30,027 nt of DNA from NCBI GenBank assembly GCA_964613585.1, contig CAZTHL010000046.1:1-30027 (forward strand), read 5' to 3'. Positions 16,893-25,422 of the stretch are shown piece by piece (the stretch's first letter is position 1; every line of letters starts with the position of its first letter). The stretch is from CAZTHL01 sp964613585. Lineage in GTDB: Bacteria > Pseudomonadota > Alphaproteobacteria > DSM-16000 > Inquilinaceae. Under the pieces are notes generated by a model. The model was not told where the DNA came from and made no database searches. It saw nothing but the letters and a program-made list of their open reading frames with translations. The translations under genes and the position numbers were made by a program.

Positions 16893-18002
16893 ATGTCATT
16901 CTTCGGAGGAATTAGGACGTGGTTCAGCGATCAGATCTCGAGCCAGGCGCCACAACAAAGTATTGCCTTGCTTTGCCAACGCGGAGCGCATTCTAAGCTG
17001 ATCGAGTCTGGCCATCACTACTTCCGCATTTGGCTGAAGGACATGCGTCTTGGCCGCACGCGGCACTGGTTCACCGACCTCTACCCCGCGACTCACGGCC
17101 TCACAGCGCTTCAGTTCGGCGACTCCAGCCTTGAGATCGCGAGTCTAATCGGCCCTATGGACCTGGGCAAGGACATTAACAAGGACAATATCGGCGTCTC
17201 CGTAATCATAAACAAACCGCTAACCCCGCTCCTCCCCTTCAAGGGTGGCACAGTCTCCCTAGACGCCGGGCTCGTCTCAATCCCGGCGGAGGGTGGCATG
17301 AGCGCCTTCCTCAACTCGGTCAGCCGCTTCGCGCAGATGTTAGATGTACCGCAGGTGTCCTCGGTCGTGAATCTGGCCGAGCCGGTGGCGGCTAGCATCG
17401 GCGAACTGCTTCTACTCGACGGGCCCGCGGTCAGGTTGAATTACTCTGCCACCTTCGCGGCGACCGGAGGCGGAAGCGTCCTGGAGGATTGCATGTTCGT
17501 TGTCGCCTCGCTGCCAGACGGGACGCTCGATCCCGACCAACTCTGGGTAGTCGATCACAAACTCCGGGTAGGTGACAGCCCTCAGGATGCGGGGCCGCTC
17601 GATGACTGCGACTACCTGCTGTTCCACATTGAGCGCGTGGACGCGCGGGATGACTGGGAGCAGTTCGCCGACATTGCCGAACCAATCCAGGCCGCAATGA
17701 AGGCCGCTCTTGAGGGCAAGGCCGAGGAGGTTGAGTTCCAGATAATGACCGCTAGAGCAAAGGTGCTGGCCTCGCCCGACCTAACGCGGGTCGATCAGTT
17801 CAGGATTCTGCGCGAGATCGAGAAGCGAAAAAGAGAGATTACCGACCTTGCAGGTCCGCGCATCGCGGGCGATGAAATCTCACTCCCGCCGAGTGAGTTT
17901 GCGCAAGAGCTCATGGCTCGGGCGCTGCCGGTCCAGGAAGCGCGTGCCACGCTGCCCCCTGGCGAGGGCGTGGAGGGTCTCGGGGGGGTTCGGGGAACCT
18001 GA
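16893..18002 (+). CDS. Unknown protein, first gene of the protease/QueC operon (369 aa)
   Basis: I do not recognise this family. The start ATG at 16893 has AGAGGGA nine bases before it and is preferred over an in-frame GTG at 16803, which lacks a comparable site. The sequence reads as alternating beta-strand and loop segments (for example LPFKGGTVSLDAGLVSI and VRLNYSATFAATGG), followed by a charged helical C-terminal third with the coil-like RILREIEKRKREI. No membrane segment or catalytic motif is visible. It lies 110 bases before the caspase-like gene on the same strand. By position it could be a sensor, adaptor or protease substrate; the beta-rich stretch faintly recalls proteins accompanying caspase/TPR conflict systems (CATRA), which is only an impression. 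Codon use is less GC-biased than the core genes. Confidence 0.7.
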   Translation: MSFFGGIRTWFSDQISSQAPQQSIALLCQRGAHSKLIESGHHYFRIWLKDMRLGRTRHWFTDLYPATHGLTALQFGDSSLEIASLIGPMDLGKDINKDNIGVSVIINKPLTPLLPFKGGTVSLDAGLVSIPAEGGMSAFLNSVSRFAQMLDVPQVSSVVNLAEPVAASIGELLLLDGPAVRLNYSATFAATGGGSVLEDCMFVVASLPDGTLDPDQLWVVDHKLRVGDSPQDAGPLDDCDYLLFHIERVDARDDWEQFADIAEPIQAAMKAALEGKAEEVEFQIMTARAKVLASPDLTRVDQFRILREIEKRKREITDLAGPRIAGDEISLPPSEFAQELMARALPVQEARATLPPGEGVEGLGGVRGT

Positions 18003-18112
18003 CAACTCCACCGCGGCCAAGCCTTCGACCACCTCCTACAAGGACGTGTCCATCGAAGCCTCTTGGCCGGCTGATTGCAGAGATTGTCCGAACAACTTGA
18101 GACCGGAATTCC

Positions 18113-19534
18113 ATGATGCGCCCCCTTTTCTGCAACGCTTCCGAAGGCGGCGAGGGATTATTGGAAAGCACTGATGCCGAACGGGTTCGCGCCGTGCTCA
18201 CCCCTTCCAACATCGCCTTCGACGCTGAGGTAGGACATCTCCCGCCACCGCCTCTTGCCGACGTGAATGACTGGCGATCGGAGGAGGTCGGTTGGGGTTT
18301 GGTGCTTCCCGAACTACCCGCGGATGTCGAGGATCGTGGCCACCGCTCGGCTGGTTGCTCCGATGCGGAGCAAGCGTTTCAGGATCTTGTCGCACACCGC
18401 GAAGGTGTGGTGCTCCGATGGGGACCTAACCTCCGCCCCGGCTATCTTCGCCGCTACGACGAGTGCGGACGCGAAGTCGACCTCAACATCGCCGGCGGTC
18501 CAATAGGCAAACGTCCAGACAAGATCCCGCGCTACCTGCTCTTGGGTGGCGGTCCTGCAGACTTGCCCTGGTCTTTACAGTACCGGCTGAACTTGCGTTT
18601 CTACACCGGGCGCCTTCCTCTTACTGGGAAGCCGCTCGCTCGCTACGTCGAACGAGCCGCCAATGACTGGTCGGACGCCCCCTCCTTCGACATAGGCCAT
18701 CGGCCGTTGATGTGGTCGGTCAACCATGGCGACAACGACATCACTTCCCATCTGGAGGCGTTGATCGCCGACCCCATATGGGCTTGCTGGGAAGCCGAAT
18801 CCGATCTCTTTGGCTGTCGCCGACTGAGAGGTACCGAGGCCAGCGCAGACGCACTACTCACTGCTCTCGACAATAAGCCGCCCCTCGTCATTACCTGCAG
18901 CCATGGGCGAACTGGCCCCGCGGCGGTGCTCGCGAGCGGCGACGTCGAACTAGGAAGCCTTCAGGACAATAACTACCGTGCGCTTAATTCTGGCGATGTG
19001 CTCTCTGCGTGGCAACCGGACGGCGCAATCTGGTATGCTCATGCCTGCTGCTCTGCAGGCGCCGACGCGCCCTCTCAGTTCGCGCCACTTTTCGCGCCCG
19101 ACGGCAGTATTGGACGGTCGCTCGCCAACGCCTCGACTGGTGGAGCAAGGATCAGCCCCTTACCACTCGCCTTGCTCAGTGCCGAGAAGCCTGCGCGCGC
19201 CTTTGTTGGTCATGTAGAGCCAACATTCGACTGGACGATCTCAGACCCGACGACAGGCGCGAGCCTCGCCCAGGATGTCGAGCACAGCTTTTACTTCCGC
19301 CTACACCAACCGGGAGCCACGATCGGCTTCGCATTGAATGCCATCCCGTCGGGGGCGGGTAACTTCTTTGCCGCATTCACCCAGTTACGCGAGCAGGTCG
19401 AGGCTGGAGTGCCGAAAGAAGAGGCGCTGCTATTCAATCATCTCGCCGCGCTCGATCGGCAGAGCTTGGTGATACTCGGCGACCCTGCTGTTACATTGGT
19501 CCCGGAGCGCACAGTCGATCGAGGCGTCTCTTGA
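18113..19534 (+). CDS. Caspase/C25-like cysteine protease
   Basis: The 473-aa product carries a caspase-fold protease core in its C-terminal half. The catalytic His is in VITCSHGRTG (His264), and the nucleophile is in WYAHACCSAG (Cys312 or Cys313), each at the end of a hydrophobic beta strand as in clan CD. The terminal GDPAVTLV resembles the GDP-hydrophobic ending of peptidase C25 (gingipain-like) domains. Residues 1-150 form an unknown N-terminal part. There is no signal peptide, so it acts inside the cell. Its stop overlaps the start of the CHAT gene by four bases, which ties the two proteases together. The ATG at 18113 has only a weak ribosome-binding site. Specificity cannot be read; clan CD members usually cut after Arg, Lys, Asp or Asn. 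Confidence 0.78.
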   Translation: MMRPLFCNASEGGEGLLESTDAERVRAVLTPSNIAFDAEVGHLPPPPLADVNDWRSEEVGWGLVLPELPADVEDRGHRSAGCSDAEQAFQDLVAHREGVVLRWGPNLRPGYLRRYDECGREVDLNIAGGPIGKRPDKIPRYLLLGGGPADLPWSLQYRLNLRFYTGRLPLTGKPLARYVERAANDWSDAPSFDIGHRPLMWSVNHGDNDITSHLEALIADPIWACWEAESDLFGCRRLRGTEASADALLTALDNKPPLVITCSHGRTGPAAVLASGDVELGSLQDNNYRALNSGDVLSAWQPDGAIWYAHACCSAGADAPSQFAPLFAPDGSIGRSLANASTGGARISPLPLALLSAEKPARAFVGHVEPTFDWTISDPTTGASLAQDVEHSFYFRLHQPGATIGFALNAIPSGAGNFFAAFTQLREQVEAGVPKEEALLFNHLAALDRQSLVILGDPAVTLVPERTVDRGVS

Positions 19535-22500
19535 CTGAACTGCGGCTCCACCTCGGTCTTTTGGATCCCCAAACATCGGCGCCCCTCGACGCGAGCGCGA
19601 CGGGCCCGGCTTTGCTGCGGATTGAGGCCGTTCCTCCGGGAATGACGAAACCTTTCACTTTCAAGACCCCGCTATCCCCAGCTGACATGTCGGCGTTGAT
19701 TGCGGCAAGGGATACATTCCAAATTGGCACTTTCGACAATGCGCGATGCGAGGCCGCGGCAGCCGTGATCAGACCGCCATTCGAGCGGGTGTTGAGTGCT
19801 GTTCCCAGCCCAGTCACCATCCTTTCGCTCGAAACCAACCAGCCCTGGCTCCTGTCACAAATCCCCTGGGAGCTGTGCCAATACGCCCAGTCCGACCTCG
19901 GCCGGCCGCTCCTGCGCCGCGTCACCGGATGCGGTAACGCGCCGGAAATCAAGGGTCGTCCGCTCGCGATGATAGCCCTTGCGCAGGTTCGCAACGATTT
20001 CGGCGCGATCGCGAAGCCGCAGAACTTTCGCGTGGGTATCCAGCAAGCCTTACGTTCCACGGCGCCAATCCTCGTGGCCGAACGGATTGGGACACGCGAC
20101 GATGACTACCTCAGCTACGTCACGTTCCTCACCGCGCTCAAGGACACCTTGCCGGATGTTCTCATCCTCGTCGCACATGGCTCCTCGAGGCCGGAATCGA
20201 CGATCTTTTTCCAAGACCCGAACGATCTCACTCAGCTAGAACCGGTCGCGATCAGCCAATTGGTCGCTGATCTCGACGGCCTTAGAAAGCCTGTGCTCGG
20301 CGTTTTCCTTTGTTGTGACATCTCCGGGGGGAAGGTCTTCAATCGTGATGCTGGGAGCGCGCTCGTCGGAGTTGGGATTCATGAGGTCGTCTGCATGCAA
20401 GGCCAGATAGCCCAGGACGCCGCGGAGACCTTCGTAAAGGACCTACTCCTCAACCTTCAGAGACGGGATGGAATCGCTGAAGCGGTCCTCGCCGCGCGCC
20501 GCACCGTCGCGCGTAGTTCGGCTGGGATTTGGCAAGCGATGCTCCCTTGTCTTTTTACTGCCGACGGCGCCGGCGCCTCGCGCCAATTGTGGCAGGATCG
20601 GCGCGAGGCATACCGTGCCGCGCTCGCCGCCCTCCGTAACCCGCCAACTCGCCGCTTCCCGTGGAAAGAGACCGCTCGGAGGCAGCAGGCGGTCGCCGAC
20701 ATCTGCGAGAGCAAAGGATTAGCCCTAGTCGCCGGGATGCTTGATCCCAACGGGATCTCGCTTGAGGCGCCCTTCACCGATGCCGCTGCCCGTCAGGGTC
20801 TCGCGGTCGAGGATTGCGCCGCCCCGCCGATCCTCGCGATAGCTGCAGGCGGACATTTTGATGGTCAGGCAACCGGAACGGTCTGGCGGGAGCTTTCGGC
20901 CCGCATCCTTGCCGAGTTTGAGCGCGCCGCGCAGCTTCTGGCACGTCCAGTAGAGTATTCCTACCATCTGATCGACCCGCGATCTGCGGCGGTTGAGATT
21001 GCAATCGCTGTGCAGGACGCCGACTTCGTCCTCGTCCTTCTCGGGCCGGACGCACCGGGCGACGATGCGGCACCAGACGCCGCGTTCTGGACGGAACTTG
21101 CCCGGCAAATCGGGCTGGACGGAGAAGCAGGACGTATCATCGTTGTGCCCCATAGCCGTGATATTAAGCGCTTCGGGGAACTCTTTTCGAGCAACTACCG
21201 GGTCCATTCGTTGCCAGGACTGAGCATACAAGATATCGACGATGTTATGCGTAGTCGCCCCACTGATCCACGGAGTATCGACGCGACGCTCAACGGCGCG
21301 CGTCTAGCGGGCCTGACCGGCGGCAATCCTTACTTAGTGAAGCTGGCGCTCAATCATGTAGAAGCTCGCCGTGAGGGAGACCTAGAACGGCTTCTTGAAC
21401 GCGCGGAAGAGTCCGTGTCCGAAACTGCGTTGGACTTCTTCCTGCCCCGGCTCGGAGAGGACGACACTTACGCCTTTTACGCTATAGCTCGACTAAAGGG
21501 CGGCGCAGGGCGCGAGGTACTCGAGCAAGTCTTCTTCGCGCATGGCGCCGAGATGTTGCAAGCCGCGCTCGACATAGGGCTCTTAGTCGAGTTGGAGACT
21601 GAGCGGAACGAACTCCGCATGGGCAGGGGCATGGCACAGCGGCTCAGGGCACGGATCGAAGTGGAGTATCCCGATGCTGCGGCCGAAGCGGCATGGATCG
21701 CCTATGACCTGTTTGACACCGAAAAGTTACGCCTCAACGATGTCGCTCGCCTGTACGGCGGTTCCGTAGTGCTTCAGGCCGTCCAAGCGCTAGCCATTGA
21801 TACGTGGCACACGGAGCCCGCCGAAGATGAACTCCGCTCTTGGGCAGGGAGGCTCGCGGTCCGACTAAAGGAACTCGACGATGGCGCCAGGCCGCTTGCT
21901 CCTCGTAGGCCTTTGATTGAGGTGTTTCGCCAAAGTACTGCCCTCGCTAGGGAAGTCGGAAAGGATTTTCCCGACGGCCTGCTCTGGGCCGCTCAAGCCG
22001 CACACTCCGAGGGCGACACTAGTCTGGCACAATCGCTGCTCAACGAGCTCTATGCCGGATCGCCAAAGAGTGAGCGGCCTCGGTCGGAAGTACAACTTAG
22101 CGCTGCCATCAAGCAGGCTGAAATCGCCAAAGACATCGCACAGCATGAAGCCGCCGCAAAGATTGTCGCAGATATGACAGCAGTCATATCGGAAGCCAAC
22201 GACCTTACTGACCAAGAGGCAGTTCGAAACATCTCTTTGAGCGCGAGGTACGTTAGGTTAAAGACGCGCCTGTTTTTGCTCAAGGAATCCAGAAGTGCTA
22301 CTATAGAGGACGGCAAACTGCTTCTGTCTTCGGAGCGCTTTAGGCAACGAACTCTGGCAGCGCTAATAGAGCGTGAACTCAAGGATGATACTCCAGACTG
22401 GGAGCAACTTACTGAATGGCGAGAAAGCCTCGAAGCCGAACTCGACGCTTGGATCGACCGCAAAGACCATGCAAGAGACGCAGCCTTCTGCTACTATCAA

Positions 22501-23070
22501 CTCGCCCATAGCTATCGCCGTGGCTCGAGGCCAGATTTGAAACTCGCCAAAGCCTACTACCAGGCTAGCGCTGACGCCGCGTGCGCCGTCGAACACGAAC
22601 GATTTGCTATGGCCCTTACGCGATTGCTAGAGGTCTTGCGTGCAGAAGGCGGAGTGGAGGACGATTTGAACGCTGCCAAATCTCGGCTGGAAGACGCATT
22701 GAGAGCCATCGAGCGTGGCGATTTCGGCACGGCTATCCAAAGCAGTTGGTCCGCGCGTGCGCTCGTTCGGGGCCATCGGGAGCTTGCGGACGTGGCAGAT
22801 GCCGAGAAGAGTACCTTCGCTCGACAACACCATCTAATGATGGCTATCGACGCGTCGGGATCACCAAAACTGACTTCGCAACGCGATAGCGAAATGTTCC
22901 GAAAGGTTCTTCTTGCGTACCTTGATCAAGCTCCGAGCGAGGGCCGCGGCTATCGCCGCCTTCTCGGATACCTGCGGAAGCTTGCACCGATTTTGGAAAC
23001 CCGGTTTTCGCCAGATCTGCGAATCGACGACCCCAACATTTTACGAACCCAACTTTTAAATTTATTATAA
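19531..23070 (+). CDS. CHAT-domain protease with STAND-like middle and helical-repeat C terminus
   Basis: The 1179-aa product starts with a CHAT (caspase-like, separase-related) domain at about residues 70-350. It shows the hallmark QIPWELC, the catalytic His216 in LILVAHGSS and the catalytic Cys261/262 in FLCCDISGG. Residues about 380-610 look alpha/beta, with strands such as PILAIAAGG and ADFVLVLLGPD, and end in TGGNPYLVKLAL (from residue 596), which is typical of STAND/AAA NTPase lid regions. No GxxxxGK[ST] loop is visible, so nucleotide hydrolysis is doubtful. From about 700 to the end it is helical and TPR-like (for example FCYYQLAHSYRRG, LAKAYYQASADAA). The TTG start overlaps the upstream stop (TTGA), giving translational coupling. 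It is likely the regulated executioner or processing protease of the operon. Confidence 0.85.
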   Translation: MTELRLHLGLLDPQTSAPLDASATGPALLRIEAVPPGMTKPFTFKTPLSPADMSALIAARDTFQIGTFDNARCEAAAAVIRPPFERVLSAVPSPVTILSLETNQPWLLSQIPWELCQYAQSDLGRPLLRRVTGCGNAPEIKGRPLAMIALAQVRNDFGAIAKPQNFRVGIQQALRSTAPILVAERIGTRDDDYLSYVTFLTALKDTLPDVLILVAHGSSRPESTIFFQDPNDLTQLEPVAISQLVADLDGLRKPVLGVFLCCDISGGKVFNRDAGSALVGVGIHEVVCMQGQIAQDAAETFVKDLLLNLQRRDGIAEAVLAARRTVARSSAGIWQAMLPCLFTADGAGASRQLWQDRREAYRAALAALRNPPTRRFPWKETARRQQAVADICESKGLALVAGMLDPNGISLEAPFTDAAARQGLAVEDCAAPPILAIAAGGHFDGQATGTVWRELSARILAEFERAAQLLARPVEYSYHLIDPRSAAVEIAIAVQDADFVLVLLGPDAPGDDAAPDAAFWTELARQIGLDGEAGRIIVVPHSRDIKRFGELFSSNYRVHSLPGLSIQDIDDVMRSRPTDPRSIDATLNGARLAGLTGGNPYLVKLALNHVEARREGDLERLLERAEESVSETALDFFLPRLGEDDTYAFYAIARLKGGAGREVLEQVFFAHGAEMLQAALDIGLLVELETERNELRMGRGMAQRLRARIEVEYPDAAAEAAWIAYDLFDTEKLRLNDVARLYGGSVVLQAVQALAIDTWHTEPAEDELRSWAGRLAVRLKELDDGARPLAPRRPLIEVFRQSTALAREVGKDFPDGLLWAAQAAHSEGDTSLAQSLLNELYAGSPKSERPRSEVQLSAAIKQAEIAKDIAQHEAAAKIVADMTAVISEANDLTDQEAVRNISLSARYVRLKTRLFLLKESRSATIEDGKLLLSSERFRQRTLAALIERELKDDTPDWEQLTEWRESLEAELDAWIDRKDHARDAAFCYYQLAHSYRRGSRPDLKLAKAYYQASADAACAVEHERFAMALTRLLEVLRAEGGVEDDLNAAKSRLEDALRAIERGDFGTAIQSSWSARALVRGHRELADVADAEKSTFARQHHLMMAIDASGSPKLTSQRDSEMFRKVLLAYLDQAPSEGRGYRRLLGYLRKLAPILETRFSPDLRIDDPNILRTQLLNLL

Positions 23071-23129
23071 GCATGAAATACCCGCGATCCAAATATGTAG
23101 AAACTGACATTTAGAACAGGGGATTTGCT

Positions 23130-23312
23130 ATGGGTGCTTCGACTGGTGGAACTGGCGTCTCTAGCGGCGCGGCACAACGCGCGGCCGATGCGTTTGGATC
23201 AAGCGGGACAAGTTCTGGCGCGGCATCTGCCTCCACTTCCAAAGCGAGTCGGGCCGAACGGTCGGCAGTTCGGAGGGCAAAGCGCGAGAAGCGCAAGAAG
23301 GCCTCCGATTGA
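23130..23312 (+). CDS. Small Met-Gly protein, Gly/Ser/Ala-rich with basic tail (60 aa)
   Basis: The protein starts MGASTGGTGVSSG, remains Gly, Ser, Ala and Thr-rich to about residue 40 and ends in a strongly basic tail (RRAKREKRKK). AGGGGA lies six bases before the ATG, so translation is likely efficient. Methionine removal would expose an N-terminal glycine. The start resembles that of QatB proteins, which as I recall begin MGTS and continue with a Gly/Ser-rich stretch, and a QueC/QatC-like enzyme is encoded two genes downstream. QueC-like enzymes in type IV CBASS were recently reported to couple a deazaguanine base to an N-terminal glycine of a partner. This small protein is the obvious candidate substrate here, by inference. 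The low-complexity body suggests disorder; the tail could bind nucleic acid. Confidence 0.72.
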   Translation: MGASTGGTGVSSGAAQRAADAFGSSGTSSGAASASTSKASRAERSAVRRAKREKRKKASD

Positions 23313-23327
23313 AGCTAGGATAAGACT

Positions 23328-24065
23328 ATGCCTCAGATTCCCAAGGATCTGCCCGATGTATCCGACCTGTCGCCGGGAGCGATTTCCCTACTAGCGCTAG
23401 CCGCTGGTGCCTATGATGATCGTACCAAACAGCGTCGCAACGATGTTCTGGACGGGGGCGTGCTCCGACGACTTTTCGCCAATGCTGGCACCTTGCCTGA
23501 AGCCTGCGGAAAAGCGCGCGGTGGAGACGATAATGACCTACGCGCACGAATTGGGAACCGCCAGGCCAGCACGCTGTTCGACATGTTCGTCTGTTTCCAC
23601 GAGCAGATCCGGCAAGAGGCCGCCGAGGCCAGCAAGAAAGAGTTCGATGGCGACCTTCGCATGACTGGTTTCGACCATTCCGCGTATCTTGCGCATTATC
23701 AGGCATTCTCAATTTTACTCGAGATCGAGGATGGAGTCGGACCTGACTACAGAGGGGCCGTCGACGCCATAGCCGAACTCGATCCGCGCGAGATCCAATG
23801 GGAAATTCTTGCTAATTATTTTGGCAATATCCTTCAAGATTACTTCGAGGCCGCTTCCATCCGGAAGAAGCAACCGGGCCTGCCTGCCGACACCGAACAG
23901 AACCTCCGCGAGGAAGACGGTACAACTGCCGCCGACATCATCTTCGGCCTGCTGCCCGACGGGGCAGGTCTGGTCGACTGGTCTGACTTGAGACCAAAGG
24001 TCGGATTATTCCTGTTCGCGGTCTCGGAGGCGGAGAAGGGTCAGCATGCCGCACGGAACCGCTAA
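23328..24065 (+). CDS. Unknown helical protein between the small MG protein and the QueC-like enzyme (245 aa)
   Basis: I do not recognise this family with confidence. The ATG at 23328 follows AGGATAAG by a suitable distance, 15 bases after the previous stop. The product is acidic and predicted mostly helical, with no catalytic motif, signal or membrane segment. Residues about 120-165 (AELDPREIQWEILANYFGNILQDYFEAAS) vaguely resemble the C-terminal helical part of QatB as I remember it. Together with the MG-starting 60-aa protein just upstream, this suggests that a QatB-like protein may be encoded here in two pieces. Its end overlaps the QueC-like gene by 20 bases, implying coordinated translation. 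Confidence 0.72.
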   Translation: MPQIPKDLPDVSDLSPGAISLLALAAGAYDDRTKQRRNDVLDGGVLRRLFANAGTLPEACGKARGGDDNDLRARIGNRQASTLFDMFVCFHEQIRQEAAEASKKEFDGDLRMTGFDHSAYLAHYQAFSILLEIEDGVGPDYRGAVDAIAELDPREIQWEILANYFGNILQDYFEAASIRKKQPGLPADTEQNLREEDGTTAADIIFGLLPDGAGLVDWSDLRPKVGLFLFAVSEAEKGQHAARNR

Positions 24066-25422
24066 GCAAGTTGGGCGCGAGATCGACCTTGAGTTTCTCC
24101 GTCCCGGCGAGGCGCCGAGCTTTGTGGCATTGCCCTGTCGTTTCAAGGTGCGACAGAAGGGGCTCACGGTCGAGAGCGACCCGCTGGCTGCCGACCTTGT
24201 CGAGATAGCTGCCGCGGTTCATCTCGCAGATCGGATGGTGCGGCGCAGCATGCGTTCCGGGCACCGGCCCCGTGTTTTCGACCTCGTCATCCCCGTTTCT
24301 GATCCCGCCCGATGGGCCGGAGTACGCGACCGGGTCGAAGGGCTCGCTGAATTCGCCTCACAGGACTTATGGCGCGTCGCCTTTGTGTCCCGCCATGTGC
24401 CGCAATTCGAGATGCAGGAAAATCCCCGTGCCGCGAGCGTGGCCCTGTTCTCGGGAGGGCTCGACTCGCTCTGCGGGGCGGCCCAACTTTATCGGCGCTC
24501 GCGGCCGACTCTGCTGATGACTCACAGCCCGCCGGGCGCCGACCGTGTGCGGTCCATGATCGAGGCTCTCGGCTCAGATGCGCATGCGCGGATTTCCTCT
24601 GCCTCGCTCGCGGTGCTACCCCATCAGCGCGACGCACAGGGCCGCCGCAACCGCTTTCAGGAGTTTACCCGCAGGACCCGGCCGTTCCTCTATCTCAGCG
24701 TCGCCGCCGCCGCGGCGTTGGTCTCCGGCGCGGAAGAGGTCCAGATGAGCGAGAACGGCGCGCTTGGCGCGAGCCTGCCGTTCCGTCGAAGCCATCATGG
24801 TCCAAGGATCACGCGTCAGGGCCATTCCTGGTTGATGCACGGGTTCGAAGAGCTCCTCGCCGTCCTCTGTCCCGACCGTGCTCCGATTCGCTTCGTGAAC
24901 CCCTACGCCGAAATGACTAAGGGCGAGGCCTGCGCAGCGTCAGGGATCGAAGCGAACGCCGCCGCCCTAACGCTCAGCTGCGAGTACGCTGGCCAGCAAA
25001 TCGCCCGCGTGCGCAGCTATTTCCGTGGAGAGGGCATGGATGATGCCCGCCTAGAGGCTCGCCAATGCGGCATCTGCGTTCCCTGTATTGTGCGCCGGGC
25101 AGCGCTGCGCCGCGCCGGCCTGGCCGATCCCGACACCGACTACTTCTTCGACGCCGCGGCGGTTGCCCGGGGCGAGATGCCTCCCATCAACCCGGCGACG
25201 GGTGCACCGCCGCCACTCTACGTCTTCGCCAGCGTGCATCCAGTCTATGCCCGCCGCTACGCAACAGGGATTCTCGAGATGGACGAAAGCGACTTTTCGC
25301 GCACATACTTCAATGAGCTAGCAGCACTCTGGCCTCCAGTCGTTCGACGCAGCGCTTTCGCAGCCGCGTTGGATCTGCAGCGTCGTTTCGCGCGAGAGTT
25401 ACTGGGATTTTTTGATGGTTGA
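24046..25422 (+). CDS. QueC/QatC-like ATP-pyrophosphatase
   Basis: QueC makes 7-cyano-7-deazaguanine (preQ0) from carboxydeazaguanine and ammonia with ATP; QatC and CBASS Cap9 are defence-associated relatives. The 458-aa product has an N-terminal extension of about 130 residues, as in QatC. Then come the PP-loop ALFSGGLDSLCGA (SGGLDS, residues 136-141), the internal SENGALGASLPFRR segment, NPYAEMTKGEACAA, and the zinc-ligand cysteines: Cys312 and the cluster CGICVPC (341-347). All four expected cysteines are present. No queD, queE or queF lies nearby, so this is not a queuosine operon. The gene overlaps both neighbours. I call it QueC-like with high confidence and QatC-like with moderate confidence; the product could be a base-protein conjugate rather than free preQ0. 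Confidence 0.88.
   Translation: MPHGTAKQVGREIDLEFLRPGEAPSFVALPCRFKVRQKGLTVESDPLAADLVEIAAAVHLADRMVRRSMRSGHRPRVFDLVIPVSDPARWAGVRDRVEGLAEFASQDLWRVAFVSRHVPQFEMQENPRAASVALFSGGLDSLCGAAQLYRRSRPTLLMTHSPPGADRVRSMIEALGSDAHARISSASLAVLPHQRDAQGRRNRFQEFTRRTRPFLYLSVAAAAALVSGAEEVQMSENGALGASLPFRRSHHGPRITRQGHSWLMHGFEELLAVLCPDRAPIRFVNPYAEMTKGEACAASGIEANAAALTLSCEYAGQQIARVRSYFRGEGMDDARLEARQCGICVPCIVRRAALRRAGLADPDTDYFFDAAAVARGEMPPINPATGAPPPLYVFASVHPVYARRYATGILEMDESDFSRTYFNELAALWPPVVRRSAFAAALDLQRRFARELLGFFDG

Noticed and set aside
20841..21330. Walker A of an active STAND NTPase in the CHAT protein
   Set aside because: The glycine-rich stretch AAGGHFDGQATG has no following Lys-Ser/Thr, so an active P-loop is not claimed.
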